Of a DNA stretch of 14,957 bases, positions 1 through 7,051 are shown piece after piece. The notes below the pieces were generated by a model, which saw nothing but the letters and a program-made list of their open reading frames with translations, was not told the DNA's origin and ran no database searches. Position 1 is the first letter of the stretch. Every line of letters begins with the position of its first letter. Position numbers and translations under genes: made by a program. Source of the DNA: Devosia equisanguinis (GTDB lineage Bacteria > Pseudomonadota > Alphaproteobacteria > Rhizobiales > Devosiaceae); assembly GCA_945888565.1 (NCBI GenBank), contig CAMDAL010000054.1:1-14957 (forward strand), read 5' to 3'.

Positions 1-608
1 TCGGCCAGAAGTTCGACACGACCGGCGTGCTCGCCATGAGCGAGCTGCGCGGCAATACGAACTTCATCGGCTTCCCCGGCTGGGCGACCATTCCAAGCGT
101 CCGCGACCTGGCGACGGGACGCGTGGTGCACTTTTTCTTCGCCTGGGTGTTCGTGGCCGCGCTCGCGGTGTGGTTTGTCGCCTCGCTGCTGAACCGGCAC
201 CTGTGGCGCGACATCATCCTGAAGCCCCGCGACATCCGCGACCTCCCCAAAGACATCTGGGACCACATCACCTTCCGCTTCCACCACCGGCGCAGCTACA
301 CGCCGCTGCAGAAGGTGGCCTATTTCGGCGTCTTCGCGATCCTCTTCCCGCTCATCATCCTCACCGGGCTCACCATGTCGCCGGCAATGAACGCCGGCTG
401 GCCCTGGCTGGTCGACATCTTTGGCGGGCGACAGACAGCGCGGACCATCCACTTCGTCGTCATGGTGCTGCTGGTGCTGTTCTTCGTGGTGCATGTCGCC
501 ATGGTGGTGCTCGCTGGGCCGATCAACGAACTGCGCTCGATGATCACCGGCTACTACCGCACCAGCCCGGGCACCGAACCCGACAACAAGGACAAGTCCA
601 ATGGCTGA
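1..608 (+). CDS. Cytochrome b/b6-domain membrane protein, 5'-partial
   Basis: This is the C-terminal part of a di-haem-type membrane cytochrome b that likely passes electrons between the quinone pool and the molybdoenzyme encoded next. The frame is open from base 3, so the gene begins before the window; the GTG at 27 and ATG at 36 are probably internal. About 200 residues remain. Three hydrophobic helices are visible: one beginning RVVHFFFAWVF, one around VAYFGVFAILFPLII and one around IHFVVMVLLVLFFVVHVAMV. Histidines inside the first and last helices are candidate haem ligands. A basic, His-rich loop (FRFHHRRSY) precedes the second helix. The stop at 606-608 overlaps the next gene's ATG at 601, so the two are probably translationally coupled. 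It does not look like MsrQ/YedZ, the usual partner of YedY-type enzymes. The family call is firm; the electron donor and acceptor are inferred. Confidence 0.85.
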   Translation, partial: GQKFDTTGVLAMSELRGNTNFIGFPGWATIPSVRDLATGRVVHFFFAWVFVAALAVWFVASLLNRHLWRDIILKPRDIRDLPKDIWDHITFRFHHRRSYTPLQKVAYFGVFAILFPLIILTGLTMSPAMNAGWPWLVDIFGGRQTARTIHFVVMVLLVLFFVVHVAMVVLAGPINELRSMITGYYRTSPGTEPDNKDKSNG

Positions 609-1398
609 GCTGATCTACAACCGCCGGAGGCTTCTCGGACTGGGCGCGGCAGGGGCGGGCTCGCTGCTGCTCGCCGGCTGCGACAGCTTCGATTTCCTCG
701 GCCAGCGCAACCATCCGGTGCGCGATTTTCTCGAGCGGGCCAACGGGCTGACCTACGCGGCGCAGCGGGCGCTGGTGGGCGATCAGGCGCTGGCGCGGGA
801 ATTTTCCGAGAGCGAGATCCGGCAGGGTCAGCGGCCAAACGGCACCACCGATCCGCGGACAAACGTGGCGGAATACAGCCAGCTCGTCGAAACCAACTTC
901 GCGAACTACCGCCTGCGGATTACCGGGCTGGTGGAGACGCCGAAGGAATACACCCTCACCGAACTGCAGAACATGCCGTCCCGCACGCAGATCACCCGGC
1001 ACGACTGCGTCGAGGGCTGGAGCTGCATCGCCAAGTGGACCGGCGTGCCGCTCAGCCGGCTGCTCGACGAGGCGAAGGTGAGGCCGCAGGCGAAGTTCGT
1101 GCTCTACCACTGCTACGACCAGTATGGCGGCGGGCTGTCGGCGGCGGTGAACTACTACACCAGCTCCGACCTCATCGACGCCTTCCATCCGCAGACGATC
1201 TGCTCCTACGGTCTCAATGGCGCCGCCCTGCCGGTCGCCAACGGCGCGCCCGTGCGGGTGCGGATCGAGCGGGCGCTCGGCTACAAGCAGCCCAAATACG
1301 TCCACACCATCGAACTGGTCGACGGCTTCTCGACGATCGGCCGGGGGCAGGGCGGCTACTGGGAAGACAACGGCTACGACTGGTACGGCGGGATCTGA
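601..1398 (+). CDS. Tat-exported molybdopterin-dependent oxidoreductase (sulfite oxidase/YedY fold), putative lipoprotein
   Basis: A 265-residue periplasmic molybdoenzyme. The N-terminus has a twin-arginine motif (NRRRLLGLG, residues 7-15), a hydrophobic stretch, and a lipobox LLLAGC with Cys27, so it is probably exported folded by Tat and lipid-anchored. The sulfite oxidase-type molybdopterin domain covers roughly residues 95-260. The motif TRHDCVEGWSCIAKWTGVPL (from residue 132) contains Cys136, the expected molybdenum thiolate ligand, and resembles the CVE-W-WTG pattern of YedY/MsrP. The start codon overlaps the cytochrome b gene by 8 bases, which makes that protein its membrane electron-transfer partner. 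The substrate cannot be read from the sequence; methionine sulfoxide reduction, sulfite oxidation and other reactions remain possible. A GC-rich hairpin at 1402-1418 follows the stop without a T-run. Confidence 0.85.
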   Translation: MAELIYNRRRLLGLGAAGAGSLLLAGCDSFDFLGQRNHPVRDFLERANGLTYAAQRALVGDQALAREFSESEIRQGQRPNGTTDPRTNVAEYSQLVETNFANYRLRITGLVETPKEYTLTELQNMPSRTQITRHDCVEGWSCIAKWTGVPLSRLLDEAKVRPQAKFVLYHCYDQYGGGLSAAVNYYTSSDLIDAFHPQTICSYGLNGAALPVANGAPVRVRIERALGYKQPKYVHTIELVDGFSTIGRGQGGYWEDNGYDWYGGI

Positions 1399-1707
1399 CC
1401 CCGCCGCGCTGTGCGGCGATCTCGTGCAAGAGCGCTGACCACGCATGGCTCCCCTGCGGACAAAGCCTTGCGTTTGACAGGGTTATGGCCCATATGAGCG
1501 TCATTCGCCTCAAGCGGGCGATGGACTTCTCTCCTTACTGGCCAATGCGGTGAGCGGCGAAGTGCCCCGAGGGATCGATCCCCGGGTAAATCGCAACCGC
1601 GCGGCAATCCCTGTCGCCATTGCTTTGATGAACCGGCTCCGCCGCGATTTTTCGCGCGGGCCATCCAAGCGCTCCGATTGGCCCGGCGCGCCAAAAAGGA
1701 CTGACCT
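1399..1707 (+). other. Helicase leader region: hairpins and a possible 19-codon ORF
   Basis: This 309-base gap precedes the helicase gene. A TTGACA lies at 1474-1479, but I find no well-spaced -10, so I call no promoter. A 19-codon ORF starts with ATG at 1494 and stops at 1551-1553; it has only a weak Shine-Dalgarno (CAGGG at 1478-1482) and could be a leader peptide or chance. Close to the helicase start are two hairpins: CGCGA/TCGCG (1643-1656) and GGGCCA/TGGCCC (1658-1663 with 1679-1684). The second ends 11 bases before the AAAAAGGA ribosome-binding site (1693-1700). Structured leaders are common on cold-responsive RNA helicase mRNAs, so a regulatory role is plausible but unproven. Confidence 0.35.
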
Positions 1708-3279
<1,572 letters not shown>

Positions 3280-3300
3280 CCGACTGCTCAGGTGAATTTG

Positions 3301-3328
3301 AAAGGGGAGGCCTGTGCCTCCCCTTTTT
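3301..3328 (+). terminator. Rho-independent terminator, probably bidirectional
   Basis: GGGGAGGC (3304-3311) pairs with GCCTCCCC (3316-3323) around a CTGT loop. Three As precede the stem and five Ts follow it, and the A/T flanks also pair, extending it to about 11 bp. It sits 21 bases after the helicase stop and just before the end of the convergent dioxygenase gene. With A and T tracts on both sides it can stop transcription from both directions. Confidence 0.92.
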
Positions 3329-3331
3329 CGT

Positions 3332-4195
3332 TCAGCGGATGCCCGGCACGAGGCTGACGCTTGTATAGGTCGCCGTCGATGCTCCACCCATGGCGCCGCC
3401 GTCGGGCGGCGGACCGCTCGGGCGCTCGCCCATCGGCGTACCCCCACCGACGCCTTCGAAACCGCTTGCGCCCACCGCACTGGGGTCCACACCGATGATC
3501 ATGGCGACGAGGTAGCGCTCCTCGAGCTCCTTCACATAGGCGAAGGAGGCGCGGGTGGCCCGGGCGGCGATATTGTCGTTACCGTTCATCACACGACGGT
3601 CGTGGCCGTGGTCGGTATAGGGCGCCACGTTCTGGTAGATGAACTGGCTCAGCGCATCGGGAAAGAAGATCTGGCCGGTGAGCACGGTCGTCTCGTCGAG
3701 AAACACCTTGAAGTGGATGTGCGTGGTCCGGCCCGCGTACCAGCCCGGATAGATGGTCTCGAACGCCACGATGCCGGTGGCGTCCGCGAACTGGGTGCCG
3801 CGGAGAAAAGTCTGGCCGGTGGTATCGACGCCGCCGGTCTGGTTGGCGTAGCCCGAGTAGAGGCCGACGGCATTGCAGTGCCAGATATCGACACGCGCGC
3901 CTTCGATCGGCTTGCAGCTCTGGTCGACCACCTGCAGCCGGATGGTGGTGGCGACGCCGGTCTGCGTGCCCTCGGTGATGTCGGCGCGTTCCTGCGCCGG
4001 GTCGAAATAGTACGGCCCCTCGGTGACTTCCGGGGTGAGCACGCAGACGTCGGCGCCCGGCATCAGGGTGGTCTCGGCAGCGGCGGTGGCGGCCGCCTCC
4101 TGCGCGAAGGCGGACTGGCTCATCAGCGCGCCGCCTGCGGCGGTGACAGCGACAAGTTTCAGGGCATTGCGGCGGCTAAGACTGGGCTCGGTCAC
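3332..4195 (-). CDS. Tat-exported intradiol ring-cleavage dioxygenase-like protein
   Basis: A 287-residue protein of the protocatechuate/catechol intradiol dioxygenase superfamily, whose members use non-haem Fe(III) to open catechol rings. The start is GTG at 4195 with AGGAG upstream. The N-terminus (SRRNALKLVAV..., cleavage near AFAQE, residues 29-33) is a twin-arginine-type signal, so the enzyme is probably periplasmic. The catalytic region holds VDIWHCNAVGLYSGY (102-116) and YPGWYAGRTTHIHF (149-162). Tyr113, Tyr149 or Tyr153, His159 and His161 match the Tyr-Tyr-His-His iron site. The last 50 or so residues are Gly/Pro/Ser-rich low complexity. Exported, single-subunit members of this family are mostly uncharacterised, and no aromatic-degradation genes lie nearby, so the substrate is unknown. 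It is convergent with the helicase and shares its terminator. Confidence 0.88.
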   Translation of the reverse strand: MTEPSLSRRNALKLVAVTAAGGALMSQSAFAQEAAATAAAETTLMPGADVCVLTPEVTEGPYYFDPAQERADITEGTQTGVATTIRLQVVDQSCKPIEGARVDIWHCNAVGLYSGYANQTGGVDTTGQTFLRGTQFADATGIVAFETIYPGWYAGRTTHIHFKVFLDETTVLTGQIFFPDALSQFIYQNVAPYTDHGHDRRVMNGNDNIAARATRASFAYVKELEERYLVAMIIGVDPSAVGASGFEGVGGGTPMGERPSGPPPDGGAMGGASTATYTSVSLVPGIR

Positions 4196-4305
4196 TTCGG
4201 TCTCCTGTAATGTTCAGCGATAGCCGATGTAGGGACGGGCGCGACGCCGGGCACCTTACAAGTTGGTCAGCCACATTACGAATTGGAAACTCCCGGACGG
4301 CGCGG

Positions 4306-4333
4306 CGGGAACGATTGGCGCCGGGAACCATTG
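4306..4333 (+). promoter_or_regulatory. Candidate EcfG-like stress promoter and 12-base direct repeat
   Basis: GGAAC at 4308-4312 is followed after 16 bases by CATT at 4329-4332. The alphaproteobacterial general-stress sigma EcfG is known to read GGAAC-N16/17-CGTT, so this is one mismatch away. Predicted transcription would begin near 4339, just before the AAAGGAGG ribosome-binding site of the 60-aa gene. The same bases carry a near-direct repeat, CGGGAACGATTG (4306-4317) and CGGGAACCATTG (4322-4333), with a 16-base period, which could instead be a tandem protein-binding site. Confidence 0.45.
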
Positions 4334-4361
4334 AATCCCTGACAACCAAAGGAGGCCGCCC

Positions 4362-4544
4362 ATGAGTGAACAGAAGCGCCCGAGCGTTCCGCAGCCGAGC
4401 GAAGTCCCTTCCGATGTTCCGGAGGCGGAGCAGCATAGACGCGTCTTGCCGGCAGGGCAGATTCCGGGGCTGCCGATATCGAGCGACCCACTGTTGCAGC
4501 CGCTGCCCCGGCCCGCCCCGCTGGAAGTACCACCGCTCGACTGA
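4362..4544 (+). CDS. Small proline-rich hypothetical protein (60 aa)
   Basis: I do not recognise a family. The protein is 60 residues, hydrophilic, with many Pro, Glu and Gln, no cysteine and no membrane segment; it is probably intrinsically disordered and cytoplasmic. The best evidence that it is real is an almost perfect Shine-Dalgarno, AAAGGAGG at 4348-4355, six bases before the ATG, plus the GGAAC-N16-CATT promoter-like element directly upstream. It is the first of three very short plus-strand genes between two minus-strand genes. A long hairpin (4558-4599) follows its stop. If the promoter is right, it belongs to the general stress response; that is inference. Confidence 0.62.
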   Translation: MSEQKRPSVPQPSEVPSDVPEAEQHRRVLPAGQIPGLPISSDPLLQPLPRPAPLEVPPLD

Positions 4545-4557
4545 CCCGACCTCGCAC

Positions 4558-4599
4558 AAGCAAGGCGGCCTGTGGACACCTCCATGGGGCGCCTTGCTT
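4558..4599 (+). terminator. Long hairpin after the 60-aa gene, possible terminator
   Basis: AAGCAAGGCG (4558-4567) and CGCCTTGCTT (4590-4599) form a perfect 10-bp stem around a 22-base loop. It begins 13 bases after the stop of the 60-aa gene. There is no T-run after it, so it may be a weak or Rho-assisted terminator or an mRNA-stabilising structure. The rest of the gap up to 4755 holds only the next promoter candidate. Confidence 0.5.
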
Positions 4600-4672
4600 C
4601 GTCATGGCCAAGCCATTGATCAGCCTGCACGTTTCAATAGCTTCCTGAACCGTAGATAAACGGACAATTCCG

Positions 4673-4698
4673 GGAACGTTCAAGCCGCGCGCCGCATT
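4673..4698 (+). promoter_or_regulatory. Candidate EcfG-like stress promoter upstream of the 35-aa gene
   Basis: GGAAC at 4673-4677 and CATT at 4695-4698 are 17 bases apart. The sequence just before it, CGGGAACG, is identical to the -35 region of the candidate promoter ahead of the 60-aa gene at 4306. Transcription would begin near 4705, giving a leader of about 50 bases. The -10 differs from the known EcfG CGTT in one base, as in the first copy. Confidence 0.42.
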
Positions 4699-4755
4699 GT
4701 CGCCTCCAGATGAACACGAGGGGCCAGGCGCCCCCGACGCCAAGGGAAGCGAAAA

Positions 4756-4863
4756 ATGGTCAAGGCTGCGCTGTTTGCACTGTTCGTGATGTCGATGGGG
4801 ACGCTGGGTTTCGCCGCTTCCGGACTGCCGGTCGAAGGCGCCGTTGCCGCCGAGCTTCGCTGA
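4756..4863 (+). CDS. Small secreted or membrane peptide (35 aa)
   Basis: No family recognised. The 35-residue product has a lysine at position 3, then a hydrophobic stretch (about residues 4-20), then a short hydrophilic end. It could be a single membrane anchor or a signal peptide with a tiny mature part (possible cleavage near GFA-A). AAGGGAAG at 4742-4749 sits six bases before the ATG, a good ribosome-binding site. A candidate stress promoter lies upstream at 4673-4698, and another tiny membrane peptide gene follows 54 bases downstream. It was found by reading the bases directly; its length is near the limit of what can be trusted. Confidence 0.48.
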   Translation: MVKAALFALFVMSMGTLGFAASGLPVEGAVAAELR

Positions 4864-4885
4864 GCTCAACCCTGTTCACCCGAAG

Positions 4886-4920
4886 CGCCGATCCACGATC
4901 GGCGGGGGCCTTCGCCGATG
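4886..4920 (+). promoter_or_regulatory. Two mutually exclusive hairpins over the 31-aa gene start
   Basis: CGCCGAT occurs at 4886-4892 and again at 4913-4919, with ATCGGCG at 4898-4904 between them. The middle copy can pair upstream (8 bp, 4886-4893 with 4897-4904, loop CAC) or downstream (7 bp, 4898-4904 with 4913-4919, loop of 8). The downstream pairing includes the A and U of the start codon at 4918. The G-rich ribosome-binding site (GGGG, 4905-4908) lies in its loop. This geometry would fit translational control of the next peptide; the pairing is seen, the role is inferred. Confidence 0.42.
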
Positions 4921-5013
4921 AACGTCTCCCTGAGGATTCTGCTGATCATCCTGTTCGCCGCGGCCTTGGCCGTGCTGACGTTCTCCGCCGCGACAATCGT
5001 CAGCCTGGGCTAG
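4918..5013 (+). CDS. Tiny single-pass membrane peptide (31 aa)
   Basis: No family recognised. The 31 residues are almost wholly hydrophobic (about residues 7-28) after a short start containing one arginine, which fits a one-helix inner-membrane peptide. The candidate ribosome-binding site GGCGGGGG (4901-4908) is about nine bases upstream and lies in a region of competing hairpins. The stop at 5011-5013 is one base from the stop of the convergent deaminase gene (5015). It probably shares a transcript with the 35-aa gene. Small size and a GC-rich site keep confidence moderate. Confidence 0.42.
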   Translation: MNVSLRILLIILFAAALAVLTFSAATIVSLG

Positions 5014-5014
5014 C

Positions 5015-5638
5015 TCAACTGAGCGGGATGCCCTTTTTTCCCTTGTCCGCCTGGTAGGTCGCCGAAAGGTCGTTGTAGACGGCGTTGAGGTTGTCGACGC
5101 GTTCGACCAGCCGTTCCTTGCTGGAGCGGTCCTGGCCGGCGATCATCTGCTGAATGTCGTGGGCGGCGAAGAACGCGTTCTTCGGGTTGTAGAGCGGCCG
5201 GTCCTCGGGGACGAAGCCGCGGTCCGGGTCGGGCACGGCGTAGACCTCGCGCAGGATGCGGATGTCGTGCGGGATGCCGAAGCTATCGCGCGTCTGCTCG
5301 TAGCTGAACAGATAGTAGAAATTGTCGAAGCCTGACCAGGTGATGCCGGACAGGCAGAGCGAGCAGGGCTCGTGCGTGGCGAGGAAAATGCAGTCCTTCG
5401 GGGCCGGACGCCCCTCGGCCGGCAGCTCGAAGAAGCGGCGGATGGCGTGCATCTCGCCATGCCAGATCGGGCTCTCGGTCTCGTTGTTGGTTTCGGCCAC
5501 CACCACCGAGAGATCGGACTTTCTCAGGATCGCCGCGCCGAACAGCTTGTTGCCGCCGCCGACGCCGCCCTTGGTGCGGGCGACGATGTCGGTTTCGATG
5601 ACGTCGAGCAGGCGAGAGATGAGGGAAGGGGTGTCCAT
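5015..5638 (-). CDS. CDA-fold nucleoside/base deaminase family protein
   Basis: A zinc-dependent deaminase of the cytidine deaminase superfamily, 207 residues from the chosen start. The zinc site is readable: WHGEMHAI with His60 and catalytic Glu62, and PCSLC with Cys92 and Cys95. The usual H-A/C-E is H-G-E here. The C-terminal half (about residues 100-207) is longer than in a minimal tRNA or cytidine deaminase and has no motif I know. I chose the ATG at 5638 because GGAG lies five bases upstream; an in-frame start at 5689 would add 17 unsupported residues. It ends a minus-strand run that begins with allE and allA, so a role on purine bases or ureides is possible, but the substrate cannot be assigned. 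Confidence 0.82.
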   Translation of the reverse strand: MDTPSLISRLLDVIETDIVARTKGGVGGGNKLFGAAILRKSDLSVVVAETNNETESPIWHGEMHAIRRFFELPAEGRPAPKDCIFLATHEPCSLCLSGITWSGFDNFYYLFSYEQTRDSFGIPHDIRILREVYAVPDPDRGFVPEDRPLYNPKNAFFAAHDIQQMIAGQDRSSKERLVERVDNLNAVYNDLSATYQADKGKKGIPLS

Positions 5639-5695
5639 GGGCGCTCCGGATTGCCCCGGGACGTTGGCGGACCCGCCGGCTCGGGTCAAGCGTCG

Positions 5696-6478
5696 CTAGT
5701 AGCGCGACTTCTCCAGCACCGCGAGTTCGGCGCCAGCGACATCCAGCAGCATCAGGTTGCTCCCGTCGATGCGCCAGAAGCGGGTGCGGGCAAGCACGTC
5801 GAAGAACGCGGTCTCCTGTGCCGACAGCGCGTCGTTGAGACAGGCCATGCGCGTGGCGGCGACGGCGGACAGGGCGAGCGTCTGCTCGCCGACCTGGGCC
5901 GGTGCGAACCATGAGTTGCAGCCGCCGTGGCCACCGGCGCGCATGTCCGAGCCTATCGACAGCGACGACACCGAGCCGCGCACCACGGGCGTTCCGCCGA
6001 TGCTGGCGGCATTCCAGGTGGCACCGAGGATGGCGGGCGGCACCGGCGGGGCAACCGGCGCGTCGGCGAGGGGCGCGTCGGCGCCGCCCTGGAAGTTGAC
6101 GACGATGAGGATGGGCTGGGCGGGCGCCAGCGGATCGATGGGGTAGGGCTCTTCGTTGCGGAACCAGACGGCGCCGTCCGCTCCGGCGATCTGCGCCACC
6201 AGCGCGTATTGGTGCGCCGGGTCGAGCGTGTTGGTATCGAGGTTGAGCGTGAAGGTGAGCGGCACCTTGCCGGGCGTGGCGATTGCGGCGGTGGCAGCGA
6301 GGCCGGGCTTTTCGGGTTGCGCCAGGTCGATCAGCGCCACGGTCAGGGTGCCGGCCTCGGGGAGCGCGATCCGCTCGAGGTAGGTGACCTCACCGGTGAG
6401 CGTCACGCGTTCGGCCAGCGCTGGCCCTGCGGCGAGCAGCAGAGCGGCGACTGCGACGACGAGAGTGAGGATACGCAC
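5696..6478 (-). CDS. Secreted YbaY-family plus META-domain protein
   Basis: A 260-residue exported protein with two domains. The GTG start at 6478 has GGAGGG eight bases upstream and opens directly onto a Sec signal peptide (hydrophobic residues 4-20, cleavage after PALA, residue 22). Residues about 24-130 resemble the YbaY/YscW-type lipoprotein domain (VTLTGEVTYLERIALPE, FTLNLD..., VWFRNEEPYPI), but no lipobox cysteine is present. A Pro/Ala linker leads to a META/HslJ-like domain (about 150-255) with GGCNSWFA, a TRMAC segment and ETAFFDVL. The META family is linked to envelope stress and novobiocin or acid tolerance in E. coli; here the function is unknown. An in-frame upstream extension to 6655 lacks both a ribosome-binding site and sense as protein. 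It lies 73 bases after allA and 57 before the deaminase. Confidence 0.8.
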   Translation of the reverse strand: MRILTLVVAVAALLLAAGPALAERVTLTGEVTYLERIALPEAGTLTVALIDLAQPEKPGLAATAAIATPGKVPLTFTLNLDTNTLDPAHQYALVAQIAGADGAVWFRNEEPYPIDPLAPAQPILIVVNFQGGADAPLADAPVAPPVPPAILGATWNAASIGGTPVVRGSVSSLSIGSDMRAGGHGGCNSWFAPAQVGEQTLALSAVAATRMACLNDALSAQETAFFDVLARTRFWRIDGSNLMLLDVAGAELAVLEKSRY

Positions 6479-6551
6479 TGATACAGCCCTCCATTCCCAA
6501 CGCCTGCATGATGGCTCAGGAATGTGGACGAAATACAACGGTGCCGCAGTC

Positions 6552-7049
6552 TCAGTGCGGTCCGACGATGATCCAGGGCTGGTCGAAGAAGTATTCCTCG
6601 AGGTTGTTGCCGTCCCCGCCCCGGTCGATAATGAGAAAGTCGGTGACTTCACCAAGCGGCGTCAGCACGCCGTGCCAGGTGTTCATCGCCATGTTGATGC
6701 CCTGGCCGGGCGAACACATGAAGGCGCGCGGCGTGCCGGGGTTGCCGCCTTCGTCGGGGCAGACGATCGACAGGAACGGACGCGGCGCCAGCGGGTAGAA
6801 GGCCTGGCTGCCGAACGGATGCCGTTCCACCATCTTCAGCGTCAGGGGCAGCGTGTACGGCTGGCCGCGGGCGATGGAAATGAGGGGGCGGGCATGCACG
6901 CCTCCGAGCTCCACTCGTGCGAGGTCGTGGTAGCGTTCGGTCATGCCACCATTGATCGGGTAGTGCTGCGCACCCTCGATCTCGATCACCTGCCCGAACG
7001 GGGCGTAGGCCTCGCGGGTGAGCGGTTCGATGGAAATGGCGCGGCTCAT
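6552..7049 (-). CDS. allA: Ureidoglycolate lyase
   Basis: A 165-residue cytoplasmic enzyme that splits S-ureidoglycolate into glyoxylate and urea, the last step of allantoin breakdown. The length matches E. coli AllA (about 160). Recognisable segments are the N-terminal ISIEPLTREAYAPFGQVIE, HPFGSQAF, the FLSIVCP strand and NTWHGVLTPL near the C-terminus, with the family's cupin-like order. The ATG at 7049 was chosen because the family begins close to this residue and it lies two bases after the allE stop; longer in-frame starts run into allE. Tight spacing to allE indicates one transcript and translational coupling. Confidence 0.93.
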   Translation of the reverse strand: MSRAISIEPLTREAYAPFGQVIEIEGAQHYPINGGMTERYHDLARVELGGVHARPLISIARGQPYTLPLTLKMVERHPFGSQAFYPLAPRPFLSIVCPDEGGNPGTPRAFMCSPGQGINMAMNTWHGVLTPLGEVTDFLIIDRGGDGNNLEEYFFDQPWIIVGPH

Positions 7050-7051
7050 GC

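Noticed and set aside
544..1446. 300-codon minus-strand frame opposite the molybdoenzyme
   Set aside because: It is antisense to a gene with a clear Tat signal and Mo-binding cysteine, and its own translation resembles no protein.
1474..1498. TTGACA with TATGAG as a promoter for the helicase
   Set aside because: The spacer is only 13 bases, too short for a sigma-70 promoter.
4276..4869. 197-codon minus-strand frame over the small-protein region
   Set aside because: There is no ribosome-binding site and no domain, and the composition is that of random GC-rich sequence; the plus-strand small genes have better initiation signals.
5023..5039. GGG-ATG-CCC followed by six Ts as a terminator for the small plus-strand genes
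   Set aside because: The stem is only three base pairs and lies inside the deaminase coding sequence.
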